NCBI GenBank assembly: GCA_038380795.1
Contig: CM076270.1
Coordinates: forward strand, 22,832,001 to 22,896,000
DNA length: 64,000 nt
Reading direction: 5' to 3'
Origin: Pyrocephalus nanus
Lineage: Eukaryota; Chordata; Aves; Passeriformes; Tyrannidae
Part shown: positions 1 to 12,415 of the stretch, one piece after another
How the letters are laid out: the number at the start of each line of letters is the position of its first letter
How positions within the stretch are numbered: position 1 is the stretch's first letter
Notes under the pieces: model-generated
What the model saw: only the letters and a program-made list of their open reading frames with translations
Told to the model about the DNA's origin: nothing
Databases searched by the model: none
Program-made: the position numbers and the translations under genes

Positions 1-1843
1 TTTCTTTGAAAATGGCAACTCTTACCCTTCCATCTTCTAAACTGCTGTCCTTGGCTTGCTGAGGTTCCAACCCTTTGGCAGCTGTCCTGATGTTGTGAAC
101 TGGGTGACAAAGATAAAATGGCTCTAAGGGAGGTGTCAACTTGTAACTTGTCCTTTTATGTCCTCTTGCTGCATGAACTTCTGCTATTTATTACATGGGA
201 GATCTGTTTTGTAGTGGTTTATTTCTAATGGCTCTTTTAGCTTAATCTACTGCTGGTATGGATGAGTTGTTTGGTGCATATACATGTATTTACCTCTATA
301 TTTATGACTAAGAAATGAATGTTCCAGAGTGTTTATAAATGATTTGACATTGTCTGGTCTCTTTGTGGCTTCCATAAGGCCTCTCGGGAGCAATGCACTC
401 TCACATATTTCCTCAGGCTCATTTTGGTAGGTTTGCCACATTTGGTATCAAGTTTCTTGTGGCTCATTGTTCTTTTGCTTGTAAAAAGCTTATTGACAGC
501 TATCTGGTTCTCTGCACAAAGAATTTGGGAAGACTTGGTTTTTTTTAAAAGGGAGTGGGGTGTGGGTATTTGGCAACTGGGCAAGGGGAGAGAAGAGCAT
601 ACCTGAGACAACCTGTTGAGAAACCAAAACAAAACCATTATTGATCTCCTCCATGGTCACAAAATGATGCTAAAGAACGACTCTTGAAGTTTGTACCAAC
701 AAGAGTTTGATGCCTTTTGGGATATCCCAAGTCACTGCTCCTTTTGTTGTGCTTTTGTTTGCTGTTTTTTAGCGAGTTTGCCTGTTGAGTAGCTCCTCTG
801 CTCACTGTAACTCCAGAACAGTGTTAGTACATCAGTTTTGTGTGCACTCTGTCAACAGTTTATGTATGTAAAATGTCCTCGCCCTTGAATACTTTTGGGG
901 TAATTTTTTCAACTGATAATTAAGCTATATTCATTACATTAATTTTATAAATTCCTTTTAAACAGTTGAGCTTGCATAAAATATAACTTGTAACATTTCC
1001 AAAGAGAAGTCCTGTCTAACTAGCATAGAACACCTGGTGTCTGTGTTTGTACCAAAAATCCTTCTATACCACTTCTCCTTTCAAGAATAACTCCCAAAAG
1101 ACTGAATAATGGTTTTGTTATTAACGCTTTTGCACCTGATATGCTCCTGTTTATTTGCTGAAGGCACGTGGAAAAACGCCTGTGTGCTGTGTTTTGTTTA
1201 CTTGAAATGCTCAGCAGAGAATCAGATGAAAAGTTTTGAGTTTTTTTTTTTGTTGTTTTAAGTCCTACCTCAGCAGTCAGAGGGTTTGCAATAGGAGCTT
1301 TGTGTGCAAATAATGTGCATGGTGAGAATTGCCTTTAAAGTGCTGTTAAGGATGGGATGAAGAAAGGGGATGCATGTATCCCTTTGATTTGTGTTTTTGT
1401 TTTTTTTTTTTAAATTGATTTGTAACCTGCTGTAGTGCAACTTGAAGTAGTTGCTTTCCTCAGAAGGAGAAAAAGAGGGGCTTAGGCTGCCTGAACGTGC
1501 TCGATTCTGGTGTGTGCAGACTTCAACCAGAAAAACTGGGGGGGAAATATATGATAACATAGAGAACAAAAACCAATTTCCTCTTCAGAAAGTACATCTG
1601 AATGTGCTGGATCTAGTAAATTTTAAATGACTCCATTAATTTTTAAAGTGGAAAAGTAAATTATGCACCTGGTTGGTGGTGATCCAAGTGAGCAAATCAG
1701 TTCAGTGGCTGTAAAAGTTGAACAGAACTTTGTTTGGTTAGGAGACTGCATTAGGAGATTTTTAACGTGGTATTATAGTAATTTGTTCCATGGAAAAAGT
1801 GGCTTCTTACAACTAATTGGATGTTATTTTTTTTGCCCATCAG
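1..1843 (+). other. AGFG1: AGFG1 intron (partial)
   Basis: This stretch precedes the first recognisable AGFG1 exon of the window and ends in a pyrimidine-rich tract followed by a cagcag acceptor. I see no exon, RNA gene or identifiable repeat in it, apart from short T runs near 1250 and 1400. It is called intronic only because the gene's upstream exons must lie to the left of the window. Confidence 0.6.
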
Positions 1844-3132
1844 CAGCAACATTTGGTACTGCATCCTTGAGCATGCCTGCAGGATTTGGAACTCCTGCTA
1901 CCTACTGTCTTCCTACTAGTTATAGTGGCAACTTCCAGCAGCCCACGTTCCCAACCCAGGCAGCTTTCCCTCAACAGACTGCTATTGCTCAGCAGCCAAA
2001 TGGTAGGTCTGCATGTTTTGGATAATCTTGTCTAAATGGGAAACAGAGGGAAAATGATCTGTCTGTAAGTTGGCAATAATGGGTGCATGTTTATTTCTTC
2101 ATCAGCTCGGTAATAAGGTAGATGAGGGGTTCCCACACTGGTTTGGCTCCCTAGTTGAGCTTTCTAACTTAGCTGTGTGCACTTGTGCAGTGACAAAAAT
2201 GAAATTTTACGAAATTTTACTAAAACTGTTAGTATTCCCAGGCTTAAAGGGTTTTTAGGTAGGAAGGGCTGTTTTGGAGTGTCTGCAACACATTATTGCT
2301 TTCTCTAACTTCATAGAACACCAGCAAGAGAAAACTGGAAAGCATTTCCCCCCCTAAATTTATATGATACAACAACATTGAAAAAAGTGCACGTGCAGAA
2401 ACTGGAAATGGATTAGTTACAAGCAGCTGAAAACAGCCACACTCAGTCACCATTTTTCAGGCTTATGTTCGTGGTAATGTTTAAGTAGGATCAGCCCTGC
2501 TGATTCTGCAGTTCAAGTTTCCACTTACATTGGGGTGAGAGCTGCGCCAAAGAACTCTTTGAAGATTGTTTACTACTAATTTAATGCTAGTTAATATTTT
2601 TCACTTATCTTTCCAAGGAGCAGGTTTTGCTGCATTTGGGCAGGCAAAGCCTGTAGTAACTCCTTTTGGACAAGTTGCAGCTGTTGGAGTATCTAGTAAC
2701 CCTTTTATGGTAAGTGAGTTGTTGCATGACGTTAATAAAGTCTGCGTGTCCAAAGAAGCATAATCTGTAACACTTAATTTAGAGGTACACAAAGATATTG
2801 GGGTTTTCTCCCTTCAAGGAAAGGAAGGCAGCATGTGGCTCTGCTAACTGCAGTTCAGTGTTGTGGTGACATGGCACTTGGTACTTGGCTACTCTGTTCT
2901 TACAGTGGTGTCATTTCAGAGAATCACCAAAAAATAGAGATATAAACCAGAAATATTTCCCTGTAGGTTATTTTCTTTTTTTTATACATTCTGCATTTAT
3001 GATTTACAATATGAAAAAAAAAAAGTCTTTAACTGCTTGCCTTATTTTTGTTCTGTCCTTTTCCCCCCCCAGGCTGGTGCACCAACAGGACAATTTCCAA
3101 CAGGAAGCCCATCAACCAATCCTTTCTTATAG
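1844..3132 (+). CDS. AGFG1: AGFG1, last three coding exons (ArfGAP with FG repeats 1), 5' part outside the window
   Basis: Exons are 1844-2002, 2618-2709 and 3073-3132, joined by GT-AG introns in phases 1 and 0, with stop TAG at 3130-3132. The translation is the Phe-Gly-rich C-terminal tail of AGFG1, including ATFGT, GFGTPA, AAFGQ, TPFGQ and the terminal STNPFL. Two NPF motifs (SNPFM and TNPFL) are visible; in this family they bind EH-domain proteins such as EPS15, linking AGFG1 to clathrin-dependent sorting. The N-terminal ArfGAP zinc-finger domain is not in the window. The first exon has a tandem cagcag acceptor, so it may begin at 1844 or 1847, a difference of one alanine. The gene runs tail-to-tail toward SLC19A3 copy A. 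Identification rests on recalled similarity to vertebrate AGFG1 and on synteny. Confidence 0.93.
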
Positions 3133-3800
3133 CCTTATAGACACTTTACCCAAAAGAACTCTTATGTGGTCACATAACATCTCTGCGCCTCTTGCACTGT
3201 TGTCTTGTTTCACTGATATTAGCTTTAAACACAAAAGAAGTCTTTAAGAAGTAAAAATAAAAGCCTGCATTGTGTACCTTTAAAAAATTTTAAAAAGGAA
3301 AAAAAAAAAAAATCCAACACACACACACAAAAAAAGAGAGAGAACCAACCCCCCCCACCAGGTAATAACGTGCAAAACAGAGGGCTGTGGTAACATCCTT
3401 GAACCTGTGAACTGGCAGGTAAAAAGTAGCGGTATCATGTATATTAAAATTGGCTAATAAGTTATTGCAGATACCACGTTCATTATGCTGCAGTACTGTA
3501 CATATTTTTCTTAGAAAATAGCTATTTGTGCATATCAGTATTTGTAACTTTAACACATTGTTATGTGAAAAATGTTACTGGGGAATAGATCAGCCACTTT
3601 AAGGTGCTGTTGTATCTCTTGGAATGAATGAGCTGCATCATTTTAACCGTTGGTATTGGAAGTCATGAAGTTAAATTGAAGGTTTGTTCATTTCTCAAAA
3701 CGTTTTCCTTTCCTAAGAGCTCTTCTATTTATACATGCCTAAATCTCTAATGTTAGAGGGATACCTGTCTGCATAATAAAGCTGATCATGTTTTGCTACA
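3133..3800 (+). other. AGFG1: AGFG1 3'UTR (probable, end uncertain)
   Basis: This AT-rich stretch follows the AGFG1 stop codon. Canonical AATAAA hexamers occur at 3256-3261 and 3775-3780, so there are at least two candidate cleavage sites. AGFG1 is known for long 3'UTRs, so the transcript may extend further. A homopolymer and CA-rich patch lies at 3299-3330. Only RNA 3'-end data could fix the end. Confidence 0.5.
3256..3261 (+). terminator. AATAAA polyadenylation signal candidate for AGFG1
   Basis: A canonical hexamer 124 bases after the AGFG1 stop codon. A second one lies at 3775-3780. The proximal site would give a very short 3'UTR. Confidence 0.45.
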
Positions 3801-4741
3801 GTTTGCAGGTGAAAAAAATAAATATTAGAAAAAAAACCACAATTGTGTAGCATTATTTCTATGCAGCAACATTTCCTGGGTGAAAATGTGCATCCTGCCA
3901 GTCTTGTACTCAGATGAGGTACCCAGAGCATGAGTTAAGCTTAAAATTTTCACATGCCTCACTTGGAAATGTTTCTTTGTACCCTGTTGCTCTTCTAGCT
4001 CGAGTGAAGTGACCTATCAAACAGAAGAATTTTAGATGAACTTGGTTATTAGAATATCTGCAGTGAAAGACACTGAAGCAATGCAGAGGGAAGTCACTCA
4101 AGAAAGGGTTTGCTGAAAAAGACAGCTGATTATGGGTAACTAGTTGTGATGAGAACAGAATGTGTGACAGCAGGCCAAGGTGCCACAGATGTAATAGCAC
4201 TTTTTATTAGAAACTGATATATATTAGTAAGAGCTCCTCTGGAATATCAGATTTGTCATTTTAAATTTCCAGGAACCTTTCCCACCTTACTAGAATGGAA
4301 TTTGTAGAGGGGGGGGGAATTATCTGGCTTGTCTAGTCTGTAATAGTAATAAGGTTCAAAAAAACTCATAATTGTATCAGAGTAGTTGGTGATGGTGTTT
4401 TAAACACAGAAATAATTTGGCTTAACTGCAAGTGTAATACTGGAAGTAAGCAAATAATATATCACGAGTACATAAACTGAAAACTTAAAGGTTTTGGAGC
4501 AGCTGGAGAAAAAGTTTTACAGCTTTCAGGGTAACAGGAATATAAATAAGGTGAGGTTTTTTTGTTTGTTTGTTTTTTGAGAAAGGTTATGTAAGCCCAT
4601 TTGAGGTAACCATGAAAATTCTTGAAGGTAAGACATTGCACTGCCTGAATGTTAGATCTGTTTATTTGGAGGACATCTGAAAGTCTTGACCTCTGCTTGT
4701 AAAATCATTTAAGGTAATGCTTTTGACTTCTGTTGAATTTA

Positions 4742-4784
4742 TTTTCTTTTTTTTTTTTTTTTTCTTTTTTCTTTTTTTTTTTTT
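4742..4784. repeat. T-rich low-complexity tract
   Basis: About 43 bases of nearly pure T with three C interruptions. It resembles a long polypyrimidine or retroposed poly(A) tail on the minus strand, but no retroposon body could be recognised beside it. Confidence 0.8.
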
Positions 4785-6729
4785 AAATTTGGAGATCCCA
4801 AGCACGGGACAGGCAGCTCACACAACAAGCTGCCTGTAGTAACTTTTCTTACCTTAATGTCTGGGTTTGTCCTGTTGTCATATTTAAAGTTAAAATAGAC
4901 TGGAGGTCTGTTTTTCCCTTGTGATGAAGACTGCTGGGGAGGGGGAGTATGTTTTACAGTTGAATTCCCAAGATTCTCTGAGAAATTCACTCAACAAATC
5001 CCCAGCAATTGAGGGTTTCCGGGGGTGTTAGTGATGCCCTTGCTCTCAGCACTGTTTTTTATCACATTATAAATAGCTGTAGTTCTTCCCTCTTGTCAAC
5101 CTTTGTTGTTTTGGGATAGGAACAGGTAAGTGCAGTAGAGTGGGGAACTGCAAGGGTTCAGCAGGGCTTGTGGAACACTGAAATATGCCCAGTGCAGGGA
5201 ACTGGACCAAATCAACCAAATGTCCTGAAAATAAGACAAACAGTGTTGTGAAAGGGGAGCAATCTTGTGCCTGCTTCACCTCTGTCGATAGATATGAGGC
5301 TTTGGGCAAGGGCTGATGAGATCAGCATCTGTTGAAATTGTCCTGATCCAGATGAAGCTGATTCTTGCTGATACCGAAATTGATTTAAGTATGCAAGGCA
5401 TGTAGTTCTAGAATGTGCTGCAGAAGTAGTGGAATACTGTATTTTTCATAACTAGATTAAAAGCAGATAAAAGGTTGGCAACCTCTGTAATACACAACCA
5501 CATCCCTTTAGTCTCTGTTCACTAATTTTACATTTTCTAAACTCTGGACAAGCAGCTGAAGGTCTTGTGTTGTTTTGAGTCTTCTTTATGTTGAGCAGAA
5601 ACCGACACTGCAGCTGTTTTCTTTACTGGGTTTTAAAAAATAGCTGTATTTACTAAATGAATTCTTCACCTGTGATTATAAACTTATAATCTGGAAAGTC
5701 TCTGGGGTGGTTCACACAATTGCTCATGCATAGTTGCCAAAAAGCTGTATTTTCATGCTTTGGCATCAAAGGACTTCACTTGATAACTTTATACAAAAAT
5801 TTATATGAAGAACTCCGAGATTAGTAGTTCAGTCCTAAAGTATCACCTGTTACATGTGCAAGAGGATGCTGCAGTTGTAGGAGTGGGCACATCTTGTTCT
5901 GTAAGGCAGATGTGATGTCCAGGTACTGCAGGTGAAAGGTATTTAATGGCTGCAGACATCCAAATACCACGATGAAACAAGTGCTGAAGCAAAAAATTCA
6001 CTTGAAAAGCACTGAATTGAGTTGGAATTCCTGAAAGGAAGCTCTATGATGCAAGTATTCTGCTCTCTTGAAGGGAAAACTTTCTGGGATGTGAAGATGA
6101 GCTCCAGTAGCTTTTCAGAACTGTACTGAAGGGAACTGATGATTTTCCCTTTTTTTGTGACGTGCAGTGGGTCGGTTAATTCTGAGTCCTGATGAATCTC
6201 TAAGTTGTGGTAAAGGAATGCAATGGAATTTCCTGCTGTCTGATACAGTTGACTGGAAAGTGGACAGTTGGAAGAACATTCCCTAATTAGCTTTAGTTAT
6301 ATTTAAACTTTAAGTCATGATATTTAAGACTACTTTGTGTAGCAGCTGAAGTGTCTCCCCGTGGTGTAAAAATAAGTTATTTAGGAGGCTCTTTGCTTCC
6401 AAAGATAAGTGTGTGTGGGTCATGGCAGTTGTTGGATATAATTATTGCCTGTGCTTATCAAGGCAGACACTCGAAGGGAAGGTCAGGGTGTTGTGTTCAT
6501 GCCCCTTCAGCAAACTCCCAGTAAAACTGTCAGAGCATCAGTAGCAGTGGATCTGGATATAATGATGTGTTTTTCCTTACAGTCCTGTGACTTCACATTT
6601 CTGAGGAGTGCATTGTCTGTGTGGAGTCTGAAATGCCTGCATCTGACCACTGGGAAAATGACAGTGTTGCTATACTAAATCACGTGGTAGTAATCCAACA
6701 TTTGAGTAGCATCTTTTGGGTAAAAAAAA

Positions 6730-6735
6730 TTTATT
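6730..6735 (-). terminator. AATAAA polyadenylation signal candidate for SLC19A3 copy A
   Basis: On the minus strand this reads AATAAA, about 490 bases downstream of the copy A stop codon. It is the nearest canonical hexamer I noticed. Use is inferred. Confidence 0.4.
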
Positions 6736-7225
6736 GCTATTTGTTAACTTGTTTTGAAAATCTTACGCCACAACTTCCAGTTGAAAAAGTGTTGCGTTTT
6801 CTCTGTGGCAAGCTTTCCAACAGATACCTTGCTGCCACAGCTGCTGCTTTATATTCCCTAGGAGTGTCTCAAGGTCTCGTGTCAATGACTAAATTGCCTT
6901 TAATTGAAATACTCAGAAGGGATTTCAGAGATTGTGTTCTGTGAGTTCTGGTGTGAAGTTCAGGCATTTGCCCGTGCTTGTTTGCTTGCTGAGCATGAAT
7001 CGAAGTTTGGGTGTCGATCAGTGACGTTGAGTTAAACTCCTGATGAAGGGAAGGGGCAGAATGCATTGCTGCTGACAAAGCTCTCTGTGCTGTAGGCTCC
7101 TTAGCAGCCTGCTTCAGCCTGCACCAGGTTTGCTTGATGGAACATTATATGTCTCCTGATTTGTTGTTCAGATGATGGAGCCTTTTCTGCACTGTTGCTT
7201 GTAACCATTCTTCTTGTCTCTCTTG

Positions 7226-10200
7226 TTAATGACCAGTGCTTTCACCAGCCACACTGGTGTTTCTGCATTTGGTGGAGATAATGGTGTATGTGCTTCTGAT
7301 GAGGAAAATTCCAGCTATGACTGCAAAGTAGCTGCCATAAATGAGAAACTGGGAAATGGAGGTGGGGAAGAAGTAGGAGAAAGAGTCAAAACCTGCTTTT
7401 GCTGTTGGATAATAAGGGGTGTCCCCCCACTGCTGCCCTCCCTTCCCTGTCACCCGTGCCCAAAATGATCCCATTTGAAAGGACTCGAACTCTGACTGCT
7501 CAATTACATACTGTAGGAAGTGTGAGGTTGGAAAAGAGGGAGAGAGAATATTTCTGTAATGTACTTCCCTTCCCCACCTCAGTAAGGGAGGATGGTGGTC
7601 CTGCACTTGTGTCTCTTCTCAGAAAAGAGGAAAGCTAGAGACTTGGACCTCATTCAGGACATAATCATCAACTTTAAGTTTAGAAACTTAATGAGATATT
7701 AATTTAATCTTCAGAATTAGAGTAAATTTTATGGTGCATCCACTGGAATTGTGTTACTTAGAATTACCCTAGTAATATACCCATCAATGCCTTTTGGTTT
7801 GCTTCCTGCTTCTAGTTGGGATATTTTGACAATAACCTTGTGCATAGTAAGCCTTTAATTACAAAAATACTCTTGAATAATAGATGGTGGTCTTTCTGTT
7901 CTATGAAAAAAATCTTTAAATTTTTGCAGAAATGCAGAACTGGGAGGACTGGAGGACAAGCTGTAGTGGCTTATGGCAGCTCACTTGAAATGAACTTTTT
8001 TTTTTCTGAGTATCTGTCCTAAGCTTGCACATTACCCATTATCCCAGTCTTGGAGCAGAACCCCCTTTTTGAGAGGAGCAGGGGGACTGAGAGCAGTGGT
8101 GTAGCTTACCTGGGTGCTGATACCCAGTCCCAGACCTCTTGAATCTACTACAACAACAGTTACAATCGTCTGAATCACCAGGGCAACAAAGTTGTTGAAG
8201 CCAAACATCAAAGCATAACGCTCCATGCTCAGGTTGACAGCAATCTGAAACCTGCCAATGAATGCACAGGTTGGCCAAACTGTGGAGAGCAAGGACAGAT
8301 GCACTTTATTGTGCACAGTGGACTCTTCAAAGGACAGTCACTTCAGTCTTGGCTATGAAGCTTTAGCAGCTTCAGTTTGGCAGAAATTCCTTGGTTTTTT
8401 TTCTGGCTTTGTGACTTTTGTGCATCCTACTTATCTTTTACTCGAGTGGATATTTTTGTTAGATACTGCTATATATTTATTTGATCATGTAGAGAACACT
8501 TGTCCATAGATCATGGAACAGCCAAATGCAGGAGCTACCTGGTTCTGACAGGAAGTGTATGAATGTAATGGTTAGGTCATAGAATTGTAAGCATGGCTTT
8601 ATACAGGCTAGAAATAATATATGCTGCTGTCATAACCTATTTAAAATTTATTTCCAGGTTAAATTCCGGTCAAAGTTTGATAAATTTAAAATTTTGACGC
8701 TGATTTAAATCAATTTAATTAGAAGAGTCGTGTGTTGTACTTACGTTGCTATTGTTATAAGGAGCATATAGCAAGCCTTAAATGCCAGGTAACCAGCATA
8801 ACATGCCCAGATGTTCCCAGTGAAGTACATGAGGAACAGAGAACCAGCATCCATTGCAGAGAAAATCCCCAAAGCCATTTCTCCAAAGAGATCCCAGTTG
8901 ACTTTGACATATCCAACTGCCATGGACGTTACTGAACCTAAAAATTGAAAAGTGTTAATTAAAACTCTGAAACATTATTATCTTTGAGAGCCATTGTATA
9001 TCTGTGTAGCTGGATCATGCCAGGAGCTCTTCAGTCTCTTACAGTGGGCTCTGATAGTGGCATGGTTTATATTTCCTGTTAGTGGTGTGGGAGTCTTCCC
9101 TTTTTTTGGGTCTTTTCCTCCTTGCTTCCAGACCCTTCACTGACTCAGGTGCTCGGGGAAGGTGCCTCATGCCCAAGGCTGGAAGCAGCAGCACACAATC
9201 TGTTGTTATTTCTTACATTTTTTGACATCTGAGCAAAGAGATGAACAATCCCACCAAGCATTTTCTGCCAAAATAGGCGTATTGAGTTCTCTTACTTCAT
9301 GTGAAGATCTTTACGAAATGACAATCTAACTGAGTGTTGTATGTCATAGGCTCTTGCTGTTGACCCTGGTCCTCACAGGAGTCGGAAAGGCTCCAAAGGC
9401 ATGCTGAAGAGTGCCTCAGCATGGGGTGGGTTAGTTATTTACTAATCACCTTTTACTTACCTAAAAAAGTGGCCAGTGCTTCGACAGCTCCATTGTACAC
9501 TGCAGAGCTGTGGGAGGGGGCTCGCAAGTCCCACAGCACTTGGATATAATTCACCACTTGGTTAAAGCCGGCCGTAGCCAGAGCCCACCACAGGGACCAG
9601 TAGAGAAGTTTCCTGGAGCTGTAGCAATCCCTCAGGTCCCTGCTCAGCTGCACCAGCACTCTGAGCAGCTGATTGTGGGGCTTGGCATTCCCAGGCTGCT
9701 GTTGGGGGGCTGGGCCCCTGCCGGCAGAGTCGGAGCTCGTGTCCTCTTGGGTGGAGGGACGGTCGGAAGCGGCCGGAGCCACGACCGGCTCGGGCTCTGG
9801 GAGAGACTGGGAGGCGTCTTTCCTGTGGAAGAACATGCTCTTCTGGGGCATGGGGAGGAAAAAGGCGCACAGGAAGGCCAGGGACACGGAGGCCAAAGTG
9901 ATGGCGTTGAGGTAGAAGTAGGACACGTCTGCCAAGGACACCAGCAGCTGTCCCAGCACGGCGGCCACAGTGGCTGCCACCAGCGTGCTGCTCCTGCAGT
10001 AGCTCGTCACCCTCTGGTAGCGCTGGGCGCTGACCACGCTGTAGATGTAGGCGTAATAGGCCACCTCCGTGGCCGTCACCATCCCGTAGAAGAATTCCAC
10101 CAGCTGCATGGCCAGCACTCCGTGTGCGAAGAGGAGCAGCAGCCACGTGAGGACGAGGCTGACGCCCTGGAGGAGCAGGACGGGCTTGTAGCGCAGGTAG

Positions 10201-12408
10201 TCCGTGAGCAGGAAGACTGGGAACAGGAGGGCCAGGTAGGAGTACGTCCAAACAGGCAAAATCTGGTTGGTAACCTAGAGCAGAAGGAAGGAGGAAATAG
10301 TTTGAAAAAAACCAAACAAAACCAAGCACTTAAAATATTGATTTTTAAGATCTTCAATTATGTTACTGAGGAAACAACATAGTTGTGGTGACAGGAAACA
10401 TTGAATTATGTGAACATAATTTAACTGCTTCAAGTTACATCACTGTAAATGTACTATATGAGGGGCAAAGGCAGTGATGCTACACTCTGCTACAGAAACT
10501 GGTAGGTTGGCTTAAAATCAATTCCAGTAAAGGCCTATAAAGAAGGCAGTTTTTGATATTCAGTTTTTTAAAGCAGTTGTAACCATGTGTCAGAGGAAAG
10601 GCTGTCAAGCTTCAAATCCTATTCCCCACAGTAGTTGGAAATGAATGCCTATTGAGTTTTGACTTTTTGCATGAATCATTGTCTACCTTTGGTTAACTCT
10701 TTCCCTTGTGAAAATTAGAAAAAAACAACACGTGCTTCTTACAGTGTAACTAAACTGCACAGAGTGAATGTGTAGCTGCACCGGGTTATCTGTACCTTCT
10801 ATGTTTTGTTTCAATTTAAAGTGTAAGAAATCAGCAAGTCCTTGAGGAAACAGTATTTCAGTAAGTTTTAGCTGGACTCGAATATTTAGATGCTCTGAAA
10901 AGAAATTCTTCTCTCTAAAACTGTTCTGCATTTGGGTTGGAAGGTGCTGTTTGCAGTCGCCACTGAAGCCCAGTGCTTGCCCTGGCAGTTTGGATACCCT
11001 TAGATCGGGTGTCTGCTTTTAGATGCACATCACAAAATGAGCTTTTTCTGTAAGTTGGCTGTTTTGGGGAGGTCTTGCCCAATAACTGTGGGCTCTACTA
11101 GGGGTGTCCAATTCCTGATCACTTATATTCTGCTTAAGCAGAGACTAGAAAGGAACTGTATGATGCTGGAGGACAGTAGTAGGTGGTCATCATTTTACTT
11201 CTAAACAGGTACTGGGGTGAGTTGCATGGTGAGCATCTGTGTTATTCTGTATGACTTGTTTTGTTTCTCTGAACTTTAATTAGAATTCCTAAGTGTTTGA
11301 CTTAAAATTGCCTTATAGGATTAGCTCACTGGATGAGTTTGGCTGAAAGAACTATCATCTGCACTATGCTTATTTATGAGTTAAAGATTCTTGTTGAAAT
11401 CAGAATTAAGGCATTCTGTGATCCTCGTGCATTTTATATAAGAGATAAAACTTCCCTTTGTGATTAAAAAAGAATAATAATGAAAAAGGGGGAGGAAAAA
11501 ACCTCGAATAACTTAAACCACGAATACATTTTCTCAGAAGAGACCTTGGGTTCACACTGTGCTGGTGGGTTCTGCCTTAACATTTGCTCCTGCGCATCAG
11601 GAATGACTGTTCTTCATATTAGCTGTATGTGGGTGTACCAAGCTTGTGTTTTCTAATTATATTCTTAGCTCCATGACTCAGCCACGTGTCGGCTCTGTCC
11701 CCTTTTCCTGGGAAGTGTACTCCTGAAGCAGCCAGTGCTGAACAGAGGAGCATTGCATGCTTTTGTCAAAAAAACCCTCGACTTTTCTGAATGAGAACGT
11801 GCCTTCCATGGGTTAAGGAATGCATAAAACATCCCTGTAATGTAGGTAATAATTTTAACAGCTTGTAAGGGGAAGGTTGCTTAGTTTTGTTATGATTCGC
11901 TACCAGCACGTTGCTGTTGGTGTAATCAGTTCCATGATAAGTATAAATAAATGTCACTGTTGCCCCTCCTCTGGGGTTCTGCATGGAGAGAGGAGCTGGC
12001 TGACCTGATTTTGCCAAAAATACCAATCTCTTATACAACTACCAAAGGGGTTTCAAAGTCCTAAGAATGTGGGGGCTTTAATGTTTTGGACTTTCTGCCA
12101 AATAGGTGACTCCTTACTCTTTCCCAGAAGCATCTTAAACATGAGTCTGTAGATAAAACTTATCTGTATTATTGGGCACTTCATCTTCCCTTTAGTTATT
12201 GCTGTAGGGCTCAATACTTTAAGCATTTTAATTATTACTGAAGAGAATAGTTACATACCTCTTCAATCGTTAGGTTTTTGTCTGGCCCTGTTAGATAAGG
12301 GGTCAGGAAAGACTCTGATGGCCTCATTGTGGCAAAAAACCCATTTGCACAGATGATCACCGTGGGATAAATCCAGCTGCGGCTTGTGGCTTCCTTCCAG
12401 GAATCCAT
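7226..12408 (-). CDS. SLC19A3: SLC19A3 copy A, thiamine transporter 2 family, complete (473 aa)
   Basis: Coding exons on the minus strand are 12408-12259, 10274-9461, 8937-8745, 8251-8110 and 7348-7226 (150, 814, 193, 142 and 123 nt). All have GT-AG borders and together give 474 codons, with stop TAA at 7226-7228. The family is a 12-transmembrane major-facilitator folate/thiamine carrier that imports thiamine across the plasma membrane. The N-terminal exon carries TM1 and GPDKNLT (Lys44, and an NLT glycosylation sequon). Exon 3 holds TM2 to about TM7, including Trp59, Glu110 and Tyr113 within VEFFYGMV, and a long polar cytoplasmic loop at about residues 195-275. Glu32, Trp59, Glu110 and Tyr113 are, from memory, substrate-site positions in human SLC19A3, and all are present. 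ATG 12408 is chosen because exon 2 starts at acceptor 12416/12415 and this is its first ATG, matching the human N-terminal length. The C-terminus is shorter than the human one (about 496 aa in total). Exon 3 is almost identical to copy B; the other exons are not. Confidence 0.93.
9465..10286 (-). repeat. 822-bp near-identical block, copy A member (gene-conversion tract over SLC19A3 exon 3)
   Basis: Base-by-base comparison with 22216-23037 (constant offset 12751, no gaps) shows only two differences: position 9876 (G versus C) and 9984 (C versus A). Both change only third codon positions (Ala and Thr codons). The block starts four bases inside the 3' end of exon 3, where 9464, 9462 and 9461 differ. 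It extends 12 bases into the intron beyond the acceptor (to 10286). Beyond both ends the sequences diverge at once. The block is strongly GC- and CpG-rich compared with the rest of the gene. Confidence 0.92.
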
Positions 12409-12415
12409 AGCCCGC
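12409..12415 (-). other. SLC19A3-A exon 2, 5'UTR part and acceptor
   Basis: The minus-strand acceptor TTTTCTCTTAG places the exon border at 12415, leaving seven untranslated bases before ATG. An upstream noncoding first exon must therefore exist, probably in 12.5-17.8 kb; I could not identify it. Confidence 0.6.

Larger units (their letters stand above)
3801..7225. other. Region between the convergent AGFG1 and SLC19A3-A stop codons
   Basis: Apart from the T-rich tract at 4742-4784 and a probable SLC19A3-A polyadenylation site near 6730, I see no exon, RNA gene or repeat family here. Part of it must be 3'UTR of the two converging genes. Short open stretches in several frames show no recognisable protein. 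Confidence 0.5.

Noticed and set aside
7480..7495. tRNA T-arm-like sequence (minus strand AGTTCGAGTCC)
   Set aside because: It lies in the last intron of SLC19A3-A, and no A box or cloverleaf can be built upstream of it.
9461..10274. Retroposition (processed cDNA) as the cause of the exon 3 identity
   Set aside because: The identical block includes intronic bases upstream of the acceptor and does not extend into neighbouring exons, so a spliced RNA intermediate is excluded.
9510..10382. Long plus-strand open frames opposite SLC19A3-A exon 3 (and the matching ones at 22261-23190)
   Set aside because: They are the complement of a GC-rich exon whose codon usage removes stops on the other strand. 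They have low-complexity His/Gly/Gln composition and are duplicated only because the exon is.
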